The notes beneath the pieces are model-generated. The model was not told the origin of the DNA. It worked only from the letters and a program-made list of their open reading frames with translations, and made no database searches. The position numbers and the translations under genes were made by a program. DNA of 64,000 nt from Stutzerimonas xanthomarina. Its GTDB lineage: Bacteria; Pseudomonadota; Gammaproteobacteria; Pseudomonadales; Pseudomonadaceae. Positions 33,272 to 41,430 of the stretch are shown here, in pieces. Every line of letters begins with the position of its first letter. Position 1 is the stretch's first letter. The stretch lies in the NCBI RefSeq assembly GCF_003935375.1, contig NZ_RHQM01000017.1:1-64000 (forward strand), read 5' to 3'.

Positions 33272-33835
33272 CTACTCATCGCCAGGCAGAGGCTCCGGAG
33301 TAGCAGGGTGCAAGGGCAGGCCCGCCTGTTCCCAACCGTCCACCCCATCGCGATACCAGTACAGTCGTTTGTAGCCCAGCGCATGGGCGCGCCTGGTGGC
33401 GTTCCAGCCGAGCCAGCAGTCAGACCGGCAGTAGAACACGATTGGCTGCTCGAGATTGCCCTGGCTGGCGCGGGCAAGGTTTTCGCTGAGGTAGCTTGCC
33501 CATTCGGGTTGCAGATCTCCATCGCCGGTGTTCGCCAGCCAGATGCTGCCGGGCAGGTTTGCATGGGGTTCGCTGTCGATGAAACGGCCGGCGAGCCACT
33601 GGCTCCGATACACGTCCACCAGCACCACATCGGATTGTGCTTCCAGCAAAGCCTTTAACGCGGCCGTATCCAGAGTCTGTGCACCGTCGATGGAAGGCGG
33701 TGTCGGGCTGCGGTACTGCGTCTGGCGATAGCCGTCGGTGGAGAACAGGGCGAGCTGCTCTTCGGCCGCGGCAATCGTGGGCAGGCAGACCCCAGGCAGC
33801 GCGGCGATCAGCAAGGGCAGCAGCGACCTGAACAT
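33272..33835 (-). CDS. PQQ-catabolism-associated rhodanese-like CXXCW-family protein
   Basis: 187 aa with a signal peptide (residues 1-24, ending TIAAAEE). A rhodanese-like domain follows (about 40-175) with DVVLVDVYRSQW and the characteristic cysteine motif YCRSDCWLGWNA, in the position of the rhodanese active-site loop. It is found with PQQ alcohol-oxidation genes and named for its Cys-Cys-Trp motif; here the spacing is C-x3-C-W. It may handle periplasmic sulfur or thiols. The family link is known from genome context; the activity is not established. It is the last gene in the leftward run, about 100 bases after the permease, and may have its own promoter. Confidence 0.82.
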   Translation of the reverse strand: MFRSLLPLLIAALPGVCLPTIAAAEEQLALFSTDGYRQTQYRSPTPPSIDGAQTLDTAALKALLEAQSDVVLVDVYRSQWLAGRFIDSEPHANLPGSIWLANTGDGDLQPEWASYLSENLARASQGNLEQPIVFYCRSDCWLGWNATRRAHALGYKRLYWYRDGVDGWEQAGLPLHPATPEPLPGDE

Positions 33836-33917
33836 AGTCCGTATTCCATGGCGTTTCGATAGGTCGATTACAGAGCAAAGGGCCTGTCTTTTAAATCCTA
33901 CGATGGAGGGGAAAACC

Positions 33918-33927
33918 GGTACCAAAG
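33918..33927. promoter_or_regulatory. TACCAAAG motif upstream of the CXXCW gene
   Basis: GGTACCAAAG, a 7/8 match to the recurrent TACCAAGG element, sits 83 bases upstream of the start of the leftward CXXCW gene. On the coding strand it reads CTTTGGTACC. It suggests a separate promoter for this gene. Confidence 0.35.
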
Positions 33928-33938
33928 TAGTAGATCGC

Positions 33939-34730
33939 TCAGGCTGAGCGGCGCAAGGCCGCATGTTGTGGGTTGAAGCTGATTACTGCGAGAAAACTGA
34001 ACAGCAGGGTCAGTCCGAGGCAAACCATCAGTGCGGTCGGTGCCAGGCGCAGATAAAGCGCATGACGAACCAACTCCACAGCGTGGGTGAAGGGGTTGAG
34101 GGCGCAGATCCAGTACAGCCACTCGCTCGCCTCACGCATCTTCCACAGCGGGTAGAGCGCCGAGGAGAGAAAGAACATCGGAAAGATCACGAAATTCATC
34201 ACGCCAGCAAAGTTCTCCAGCTGACGAATGCCGTTGGAGAGCAGCAAACCCAGGGCGCTGAGCAGCAGCGCCACCAGCAGCAGGGCGGGCAGGGCGGCGA
34301 TCAGCCCAAGCGGTGGAGGCTGTACGCCGTAGAACCAGGCGATGGCGAGAAACGCATAGACCTGCAGCAAGGAGATCAACGCCGTGGCGACGAGCTTGCT
34401 GGCCAGCAGAAAGCTGCGCGGCAACGGGCTGGTCAGCAACACGCGCATGCTGCCCATCTCGCGGTCGTAGACCATCGAGAGTGAACCCTGCATGCCGTTG
34501 AACAGCAGGATCATGCAGGCCAGCCCCGGCACGATGTAGGTTTCGTAGGTGATGTAGGTGTCGTACGGCTCGATGATCGCGATGCCGAGCGCCGCCCGAA
34601 AGCCTGCGGCAAACACCACCAGCCAGAGTAGTGGCCGTACCAGGGCACTGAAGAAGCGCGAACGCTGTTGCACGAACCGCAGCCATTCGCGCAGAACGAT
34701 GCCGCGCAGGCATTCCCAGTAGATGGTCAT
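33939..34730 (-). CDS. ABC transporter permease, PQQ/alcohol island (PedA1A2BC-like)
   Basis: 263 aa ABC-2-type permease with six predicted membrane helices (for example residues 28-46, 65-83, 108-130, 138-160, 172-190, 232-252). It is linked to the ATPase gene by a 4-base ATGA overlap. The equivalent P. putida system, PedA1A2BC, is implicated in rare-earth-dependent growth. ABC-2 permeases more often export than import, so the transport direction is an open point. Confidence 0.82.
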   Translation of the reverse strand: MTIYWECLRGIVLREWLRFVQQRSRFFSALVRPLLWLVVFAAGFRAALGIAIIEPYDTYITYETYIVPGLACMILLFNGMQGSLSMVYDREMGSMRVLLTSPLPRSFLLASKLVATALISLLQVYAFLAIAWFYGVQPPPLGLIAALPALLLVALLLSALGLLLSNGIRQLENFAGVMNFVIFPMFFLSSALYPLWKMREASEWLYWICALNPFTHAVELVRHALYLRLAPTALMVCLGLTLLFSFLAVISFNPQHAALRRSA

Positions 34731-35593
34731 GAACGGTCCCGTCCGACATCGAGCGGCGCGCCTGTGCCGCGAGCAGAAGCCGACGTCGCCGATGCCGCGT
34801 GCGCAGTCTCAATTGCACGCGGCGTGCTGTCGAGCAGAGCGCTTTCGCGGCTGAGGCTGCTGCCGGAGCCGTGGGCATCGTTGCCGGTCAGCCGTGCAAA
34901 GCTCGCCGCCAGGTCTTCTCCATCGATGGCCAGCTCCGCAGCACGGCCCTGAGCCACCAGACGGCCGCGATTGAGCACCAGCAGATCGTCGTCGGCGCGA
35001 ACTTCATCGAGCAGGTGCGTGGTCCACAACACGCTCATACGCTGGTTCTGGCAGAGCATGCGGACATGCTCGTTGAGCGCCTGGCGGCTGGCGGGATCGA
35101 GACCGGCGCTGGCCTCATCGAGCAACAGCAGCTCAGGCCGATGCAGCAGGGCGCGGGCGATTTCGACACGGCGACGGTGACCGCCATTGAGTTCGCGCAC
35201 CTTGCTGCGTCGCCGCTCGCCGAGCTGCCGGCGCTGCAGTTCCAGCTCGATACGTTCGTTCGCCACGGCCCGCGGCATACCATGCAGCGCGGCGTGGTAG
35301 CGCAGGTTCTGTTCGACCGTGAGGTCCAGGTCCAGTGTGCTCTGCTGGAACACCACGCCAAGGCGCGCAAGGGCCTTGCGCGGCGTTTCGCGCAGATCGA
35401 AGCCGGCGATACGGATCTGCCCCTGCTGCAGGTCGTACAGGCGGGTCAGCAGCGCAATCAGCGTCGATTTGCCGGCTCCGTTCGGACCAAGCAACGCCGT
35501 GAAACGCCCCTGCGCTGCGGTAAAGCTCACCCCATCCAGCGCCAGCCGCTCACCATAGGCGAAGGCGACGTCGCTGACCTCCAGCGCGTTCAT
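34727..35593 (-). CDS. ABC transporter ATP-binding protein, PQQ/alcohol island
   Basis: 288 aa. Walker A GPNGAGKST is at about 33-41, the signature region LNGGHRRRVEIARALLHRPELLLLDEASAGLDP includes an atypical NGGHRRR in place of LSGGQ, and the switch histidine lies in LWTTHLLDEV. The last 60 residues form a variable, Ser/Ala/Arg-rich tail not needed for the fold. Start at 35593 overlaps the beta-propeller stop codon by 4 bases. It resembles the ATPase family specific to PQQ alcohol dehydrogenase loci. Confidence 0.86.
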   Translation of the reverse strand: MNALEVSDVAFAYGERLALDGVSFTAAQGRFTALLGPNGAGKSTLIALLTRLYDLQQGQIRIAGFDLRETPRKALARLGVVFQQSTLDLDLTVEQNLRYHAALHGMPRAVANERIELELQRRQLGERRRSKVRELNGGHRRRVEIARALLHRPELLLLDEASAGLDPASRQALNEHVRMLCQNQRMSVLWTTHLLDEVRADDDLLVLNRGRLVAQGRAAELAIDGEDLAASFARLTGNDAHGSGSSLSRESALLDSTPRAIETAHAASATSASARGTGAPLDVGRDRS

Positions 35594-36561
35594 GGAGTGA
35601 CCACCACGCCCCATGGATAGCGGCCGACCTTGATCGACTTGGTGACCTTGAGCTTGTCGACGTCGATCACCGAGACGTCGCCGCTGACACCGTTGGTGGT
35701 CAGCAGCAGGCTCTCGTCAGGGTTGAATGCCATGTGCCAGACACGGCGACCCACCAGCAGGTAGTCGAGCACCTCGTAGGTTTTGGCATCGACTACGGCG
35801 ATGTGATTGGCCGGGCCGAGCGCGACGAAGGCGTACTTGCCGTCGGAGGTAAGCTTGATGCCCACCGGCTGGACCTTGTCCGGGTGCACGCCCTTGATCT
35901 TGAACGTCAGCGTCTTGAGGATTTCGCGTTTGTCCACGTCCACCACGCTGACCGTGCCGCCGATCTCGGCCGAGGCCCAGAGCAGCCTGCTGTCCTTGGT
36001 GAACTCGACGTGGCGGGGGCGCTGGTCGACCAGGGTGTTGTCGACCAGCTCGTTGGTGCTGGTATCGATCCAGTGCAGCATGTTGGTGGTTTCGCTGGTG
36101 TTGACCGCCCACTTGCCGTCCGGGCTCACCCCCATGCCCTCGGGCTCGACGCCGACGTCGATCTGCGCCAGCACTTCTTCCTTGTCGACGTCGACCACGG
36201 TCACCAGCGCGTCGTCTTCATTGGAGATATACAGCCACTTGTTGTTCGGGTGCAGGGCGAACTGCTCGGGATCGGCGCCCGACGGCAGCTGCTTGATGAT
36301 CTGCCGCGTGGCCAGGTCCATCACCTGCACGGTGTCCGAGTCGCTGGCGCAGATGTACAGCAGCTTGTTGTCATGGGAGAGCGTGAGGCCGCGCGGGCGC
36401 ATGCCGACTTCCAGGGTCTCGACGGTTTCCATCGTGTCCAGGTTGATAACGCTGATGCTGTCGTCTTTCTCGTTGGAGACGTAGGCCGTGGCGGCGGCAG
36501 CCGAACCTGCGGCAAGGCTGAGGGCAATGGCGATGGCGGAGGCAAGGGCAGTTCTGGGCAT
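35590..36561 (-). CDS. PQQ-associated YVTN beta-propeller protein
   Basis: 323 aa with a signal peptide (1-23, ending SAAAATAYV). About seven repeats of the YVTN type follow (VSNEKDDSISVINLDTMETVETL, ISNEDDALVTVVDVDKEEVLAQI and similar), giving a complete periplasmic beta-propeller rich in Asp. Homologues accompany the PQQ-island ABC transporter, including the P. putida PedA1A2BC system. The role of the propeller is unknown; binding of a metal or a metal chelate is a possible inference. Confidence 0.88.
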   Translation of the reverse strand: MPRTALASAIAIALSLAAGSAAAATAYVSNEKDDSISVINLDTMETVETLEVGMRPRGLTLSHDNKLLYICASDSDTVQVMDLATRQIIKQLPSGADPEQFALHPNNKWLYISNEDDALVTVVDVDKEEVLAQIDVGVEPEGMGVSPDGKWAVNTSETTNMLHWIDTSTNELVDNTLVDQRPRHVEFTKDSRLLWASAEIGGTVSVVDVDKREILKTLTFKIKGVHPDKVQPVGIKLTSDGKYAFVALGPANHIAVVDAKTYEVLDYLLVGRRVWHMAFNPDESLLLTTNGVSGDVSVIDVDKLKVTKSIKVGRYPWGVVVTP

Positions 36562-36579
36562 GGTTGGGCTCTCTTGTCG

Positions 36580-37068
36580 TTATTGTGTGATGGGGGCAGT
36601 GGTGTCGTTGTGGTCCAGCTGGCGCAGGTATTCTTCGGCTTCTTCCTGGCCGCCGGCGGCTGCTCGCTGCAACCAATGGCGTGCTGCGACGGAATCGGCT
36701 TCGACGCCACGCCCTTCGGCCAGAGCGACGCCCCAGTGGTAGCGCGCCAGGCTGACGTAGCTGGCGTCGTCCGGTTGCTCCGCGCCTTTCTTCAGTAGCG
36801 CGGCGGATTTGCTCAGATCCGGCTCCATGCCGCTGCCGCTCTCGTACATTTGCGCCAGCGAAATCATCGAGTAGACGTCGTTCCAGCGCGCCACGCAGTC
36901 TTCGAAGATGGCTTTGGCGGCATCGAAGTTACCGGTCTTCGCCGTCACGTAGCCGTAGAGACATTTGATGCGCTTGGGGCTGTCGACATAGGCTTCATAG
37001 CCCAGCTCGTCGGCGCTGGCGGGCAGAGTGGCAAGGCCGAGCAGGGCGGCAGCAGCGAGACGGATCAT
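36580..37068 (-). CDS. Sel1-repeat (TPR-like) exported protein
   Basis: 162 aa with a signal peptide (1-19, ending LPASADE). Helical Sel1/TPR-type repeats are visible (MISLAQMYESGSGMEPDLSKSAALLKKGAEQ, LARYHWGVALAEGRGVEADSVAARHWLQRAA). Likely a periplasmic protein-binding scaffold. Its ATG overlaps the stop codon of the binding-protein gene by 4 bases and it precedes the propeller by 18 bases, so it belongs to the ABC operon. Function unknown. Confidence 0.8.
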   Translation of the reverse strand: MIRLAAAALLGLATLPASADELGYEAYVDSPKRIKCLYGYVTAKTGNFDAAKAIFEDCVARWNDVYSMISLAQMYESGSGMEPDLSKSAALLKKGAEQPDDASYVSLARYHWGVALAEGRGVEADSVAARHWLQRAAAGGQEEAEEYLRQLDHNDTTAPITQ

Positions 37069-38252
37069 GGGCGCACCTCGCTCAGGCGGCAGCTGCTTTC
37101 CGGTGCGTCGAAGCCCAGGGTGTCCAGTTCGCTGGTGGGATGCAGAAAGCCGTCCTGCGGCGAGTTCGATACCAGCGCCCGCGGGTGTACCAGCGGGATC
37201 GGCTGGCGTAGCTGGCCATTCCACGGGCGGAAGCTCAGCTTGCGGCCCTTGAAACCATCCAGCGGAAGCTCACCGCTAAGCGACAGCTGACGGATTGCTG
37301 CGGCGTCCGTGCTGCGCAGGCGAGTGACCGCCGCTGCAAGGCTGCGTACGCCCATCCAAGCGGCGAAATCGCGGTCGTTCATCCAGCGCTTGGCATGCGC
37401 CTCGAAGCGTTTCTGCAATTGGGCGGCGCCGTAGGTTTCCACCGTCTTGTGCCAGCCGGTGGCGGTCAGGCCCTGGGTGCCTGCCACCGGGCGAGGCAAC
37501 CAGGTGTGATATGGCACGTACTCACCGAAGTCGCCACGTTCGTCGGCCACCAGCACCACGTCGTATTCGGCACCCTGGGTGAACAACGGCATCTCGGCCT
37601 GGGCGCTGCGGCGTTGGTCGTTATCGAAGCTCCAGGGCTTCTCCACCACGATGCGGTGACCGAAGCGCTTGGCCGCGCGGCGCAAAGCATCGGCATAGGC
37701 CTTATCCTCAGCGGTCGGACCGACGATCAGCATCCAGCGATTCCAACGGCGTGCCGCGAGGAACTGGCCGAGCGCATCGGCGAGCATGCTGCGGCTGGGC
37801 AGGGTGTGCAGGACATTCGCCAGGCAACTCTGGCTGCGCAGTGCATCGTCGGCACTGCCGGCGTTGATCAGCAGTGCTTCCGGCATGGCGTCCGACAGCT
37901 GGCGCAGGGACGCAGCCGGAGCGTTGACCACGAACAGGCGCAGACCGTCGGCGTATTGCTTGCCCGCCTGTTCCAGGAGTTCTTCCGGCGTTTCGCTGGT
38001 GGCCGCTTCGAGCACATAGCTGTGCTTGAGAAAACGTCCCGTGCTGTTGCTGTCGGTGATCGCCAGTTCGGCGCCGCGCAGGCCGGCGTCTTCGGGCTCA
38101 GGAATGACGTTGGAGAGCACCGGGCCGGTGTCTGGGCGATAACCGAGATAACCGATGTGTATCGCCAGCTCCGTGCTGGCTGCCGCTGCAGCGAACTGCG
38201 TGCAGCAAGTGAGGGCGATCAGGAAACCGGCTCGTCGTAATACGTGGCTCAT
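37065..38252 (-). CDS. ABC transporter substrate-binding protein, PQQ/alcohol island
   Basis: 395 aa with a signal peptide (cleavage after about residue 24, AAAAS). It has the type I periplasmic-binding fold of branched-chain-amino-acid-like receptors (LAIHIGYLGYRP, FVVNAPAASLRQL, LIVGPTAEDKAYADALRRAAKRFGHRIV). AGGAG stands seven bases before the ATG at 38252. It heads the five-gene, mostly overlapping ABC operon. P. putida carries the corresponding protein in the PedA1A2BC system. The ligand (lanthanide complex, alcohol, PQQ or other) cannot be read from sequence. Confidence 0.82.
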   Translation of the reverse strand: MSHVLRRAGFLIALTCCTQFAAAAASTELAIHIGYLGYRPDTGPVLSNVIPEPEDAGLRGAELAITDSNSTGRFLKHSYVLEAATSETPEELLEQAGKQYADGLRLFVVNAPAASLRQLSDAMPEALLINAGSADDALRSQSCLANVLHTLPSRSMLADALGQFLAARRWNRWMLIVGPTAEDKAYADALRRAAKRFGHRIVVEKPWSFDNDQRRSAQAEMPLFTQGAEYDVVLVADERGDFGEYVPYHTWLPRPVAGTQGLTATGWHKTVETYGAAQLQKRFEAHAKRWMNDRDFAAWMGVRSLAAAVTRLRSTDAAAIRQLSLSGELPLDGFKGRKLSFRPWNGQLRQPIPLVHPRALVSNSPQDGFLHPTSELDTLGFDAPESSCRLSEVRP

Positions 38253-38316
38253 GGGCAGCTCCTGTGACGTTGCAGGCAGCATAGGAACCATGGCAGAGCG
38301 GGGGAATATGCAGAAA

Positions 38317-38339
38317 GTACCAGTCGCTGTGTACCAAGG
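38317..38339. promoter_or_regulatory. Tandem GTACCA repeats upstream of the ABC operon
   Basis: GTACCA occurs at 38317-38322 and again at 38331-38336, a 14-bp period, the second continuing as GTACCAAGG. The pair lies 65-87 bases upstream of the ABC operon start. The same 14-bp spacing is seen at 40716-40740. Confidence 0.45.
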
Positions 38340-38360
38340 TCGTAGAAGTGACGATGAAAA

Positions 38361-38383
38361 GGCGGCGCAGGCCCTGCGCCGCC
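38361..38383 (-). terminator. Hairpin after the broken chemoreceptor gene
   Basis: A perfect inverted repeat GGCGGCGCAGG / CCTGCGCCGCC followed on the minus strand by TTTTC, 8 bases beyond the chemoreceptor stop codon. Confidence 0.6.
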
Positions 38384-38390
38384 CCGGCCC

Positions 38391-40561
38391 TTAGCGGACT
38401 CGCCTGACCTTGAATCGGCCGACCTGCACGATCATTTGCTGCGCTTGCTGCGTCAGCTCCTGTGCGGCCTGCGTCGATTGTTCGGAGTTGCTGCTGTTGT
38501 GGTGCACCACTTCATCGATCTGGCCGATGGCCAGGCTGACCTGTTCGATACCGGATGCCTGCTGGCTCGACGCCGAGGCGATCTCGTCGACCAGCTGCGA
38601 AACCTGTGCCGCGCCCTGAACGATCGCTTCCAGCGCCCGTGCTGTGTCGTCGGTGAGCTCCATGCCCTTGATCGTCCGCGCATTAGACTCCTGGATCAGA
38701 CGGGTAGAGCGCTGTGCGGCCTCGGCACTGCGGCTGCCAGCTGACGGACTTCATCGGCGACCACCGCGAACCCGCGGCCATGCTCGCCGGCACGGGCCGC
38801 CTCGATGGCCGCGTTCAGTGCGAGGAGGTTGGTTTGCGTGGCGATCTCTTCGATTGCCCTGATGATGTTGGTGATATCCAGGCCCGACTGGTCGATCTCC
38901 TGCATTGCCGCTTTCAGGGTGACCATCAACTCGTTGCCACCGCGGGCCGAATGCTCGGAATCGTGCGAGAGGGCGTTGGCTTCGCTGGCGTATTCGGAGG
39001 TCTGGCGAATCTGCGCAGCCATCTGGTTGATGGTGGCGCTGATCTCAGTCACCGCGGAGGCCGATTCCGTTGCGCCGCTGGAAAGATCCTGGCTGAGGCT
39101 CGTCACCTGGCCGGCCTTGTCGTTGATCAGCCCTGAGCTCTGCTGGACCTGGGATACCAACTCGTTGAGGTTGTCGACCATTCGCCTGAGCGCAAGCCCG
39201 AGCTGGTCGTGCTCCGAGGCCAGACGGACTTCCACCGCCAGGTCGCCCTGGGAGATGCGTTCGGCCACGTGTACCTGCTCCTGCAGGCTGTCGGCCATCC
39301 GGTCGAGGCTGGCGGATAGCTGGCCGACTTCGTCCGCGGACTGGTGCGCCAGGCGCTGGGAAAAGTCGCCTTTCTGAATGGCACCGGCCAGCTGCGCGGC
39401 TTTGCGAATGGGCAGGGCGACCGAGCGGGAAGAAAACCACAGCGCAAGCACGGCGAGGATTGAGATGAGCACGCCTGCGCCGATCTGCTGCAGCATGCTC
39501 CGATCGCTCTTGGCGTCCATCTCGGTCTTCAGCTCGGTGGCCTTGGCCAGCACGATTTCCTTGTTGATCTTCAGCATCATCGACCAGGGCTTGCCGGTAC
39601 GACCCAGCTCGATCGGTGCGAACACCACGATCGTGCCGTCTGCATCCAGACGGGCGAGTTCTTCGCCCTTTTGTACGGCGCTCAGAGCCGTCTGCCACTC
39701 GTTCGGCAATACCTTCTGGAAGTGCTGGCCAATCAGGTCTGGCGAGCGGCTCTCCGCCACGATCAGCCCCTGGTCACTGATGATCGCCACTTCGCCCCGG
39801 CCCTCGAACAGCTTGCCGGAGACTTCCTGGCTGATCTTCTGCACGAAGTCGAGGTTGTAGTCGGTGCCCGCCACACCCATGAAGCGGCCATCGACGATGA
39901 TCGGAACCGAAAGCGTCGCCAGCCATACCTGCTTGCCCTGCACGATGTAGGGCAGCGGGCCAAGCACGCTCTCCCTGAGCGTTTCCCGCGGCCCGATGTA
40001 CCAGCCGCCCTTGAGTACGCCGTTGGGGTGCTTGTCCATGGTGTCGTACTCGACCAGCGGCTGCACCGCGATCTTGCCGTCTGCGCCCCGCGTCCAGTAG
40101 GGCGTGAAGCGACCGGTCTGCTCGTTGTTACCGTTCTGGCCACCAGTGAATAGGAAATCCTGGCCGTCGATTGCGTCCGGCTCCCAGCACGAGTAGGTGC
40201 CGTTGAAGTCCGGATAACTTTTCAGCACGTTGAGCAGAATCGAGTTCACCTCGTCCCGGCCAATCTGCAGCCCACCCGAACCCACTGGGTTCAGCTTGCC
40301 GACCGCGAAGGTCGTCGCCATGCCCCGCGCCGCTTCCAGCGCCTCGGTGAACTCGGAGCGGATTTCTCCGGCGTATTTCCCGCCGAGGTGCTGCAGGGTC
40401 TGCAAGGCATCTTCCTGCGCCTGCTGACTGACCCGGTCGGACACCATGCCCTGGGTCGAGCTGGCAAGGTAGACGCTTTAGCCAATCAAGATGCCAGCGG
40501 TTGCCAGCAGGCATAAGCCGCCGGTGATCGCTATTCGCTGCTGTATGGATTTGAGAGACAT
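38391..40561 (-). pseudogene. Methyl-accepting chemotaxis protein, disrupted
   Basis: The remains of a transmembrane chemoreceptor: start MSLKSIQQRIAITGG at 40561 behind AGGAGTAGG, first membrane helix, a periplasmic dCache sensor ([24 protein letters not shown]), second helix, HAMP, and the signalling domain with [33 protein letters not shown]. Two lesions are visible. A TAA at 40478-40480 interrupts the first helix after GILIG; the same frame continues as SVYLAS, where relatives have a tyrosine. One base is missing near 38730 (GCC-GC-AGT instead of GCC-CGC-AGT), so the last 110 residues are in another frame. Both could be sequencing errors, but as given no full receptor is made. Confidence 0.88.
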
Positions 40562-40715
40562 CACGGTTCCTACTCCTGATAACGCAAAAGAACCAGCGGT
40601 GGCGGGCCCAGGGACGCTGACGGTCTCACGTGGGGCGGCCAGAGATCGGATGATATCCAATCGGCATCATGCATACCTGGATATGGCGGCCGCGCTGGCC
40701 GGAAGTTGATCGGTA

Positions 40716-40740
40716 CCTTGGTACTGCGACCTTGGTACTG
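40716..40740. repeat. Tandem 11-bp repeats CCTTGGTACTG
   Basis: CCTTGGTACTG is repeated perfectly at 40716-40726 and 40730-40740, a 14-bp period. On the minus strand it reads CAGTACCAAGG, facing the chemoreceptor remnant 155 bases away. It is an exact tandem version of the TACCAAGG element of the island. Confidence 0.6.
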
Positions 40741-40876
40741 ATTCGGCTCGCACGGCACGCGGGATTTGCGCCGCCAGGCTGCCGCCGCGGGCGGCGCAGC
40801 CGGTATTCGGCTGAATTCGACTCGCCACAGCTGCCATGAAAGTGGCCGCCGCGCCCGATTCATCGGCACCAGAGCG

Positions 40877-40888
40877 CTACCAAGGTAG
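40877..40888. promoter_or_regulatory. CTACCAAGGTAG element upstream of the cupredoxin-pedS2-pedR2 unit
   Basis: A near-perfect dyad CTACC-AA-GGTAG, 63 bases before the ATG at 40952. It includes the TACCAAGG core in the direction of the gene. Confidence 0.4.
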
Positions 40889-40951
40889 GAAGCTGGGCAG
40901 CGCTCGGCGCCTTAGGATGGCGACACCGAAAACAATAACGAGGCCATTCCC

Positions 40952-41389
40952 ATGCCCACTTACAAAGCGCTGTTGCTCAACCTGCTGTTCGTTGGAAGCC
41001 TGGTCGGATTCGATCACAGCCACGCCGCTGGCGACCTGACCCGTCGTACGCAGGCTTTGCCGGATCTGAAGTTCGGTTCCGAGCAGAGCGACTACGCGGT
41101 GTCGCAGAAGGAATATCAGCTGGAAACCGGCGTCGCCTACCAGCTCAAGGTCAGCTCCGATGGCCAGAAGGAGTGCGCGTTCCAGGCGCCTGAGTTCGCC
41201 CAGTCGATCTATCTGCGCAAGGTCGAGGCCGGTGGTGTGGAGATCAAGGCGATCACGCTGGTCGAGCTGGAGTTCGAGGATGCCGGCGAGGCGGAAATAT
41301 TCTTCCTGCCCATCAAACCGGGCAGCTACCCGTTCTACTGCAAGGGGCTTGAGAACAAGGGCATGGAAGGCCGGTTCGTGGTCAAGTGA
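40952..41389 (+). CDS. Cupredoxin-fold exported protein without copper ligands
   Basis: 145 aa with a signal peptide (cleavage near HAAG-D, residue 26). The strand pattern ending in EIFFLPIKPGSYPFYCKGLENKGMEGRFVVK is that of a cupredoxin, but the loop that normally reads C-x2-H-x4-M has no histidine, and the mature part seems to hold no His at all. It keeps Cys (KECAF and FYCKG), Met and many acidic residues. It lies 41 bases upstream of the sensor kinase gene, so it is probably co-expressed with the two-component system. It may have lost copper or use another ligand; function unknown. Confidence 0.78.
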   Translation: MPTYKALLLNLLFVGSLVGFDHSHAAGDLTRRTQALPDLKFGSEQSDYAVSQKEYQLETGVAYQLKVSSDGQKECAFQAPEFAQSIYLRKVEAGGVEIKAITLVELEFEDAGEAEIFFLPIKPGSYPFYCKGLENKGMEGRFVVK

Positions 41390-41430
41390 AGCGGACTGGC
41401 GCTCGGCGCTGATCACCGGGGGTTGCCGAT

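Larger units (their letters stand above)
40562..40951. other. Divergent region between chemoreceptor remnant and cupredoxin-like gene
   Basis: No gene is visible in 390 bases. Besides the two TACCAAGG elements listed separately it contains a GC-rich inverted repeat around 40785-40805 (CTGCCGCCGCGGGCGGCGCAG). It is likely the control region for both flanking units. Confidence 0.5.
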
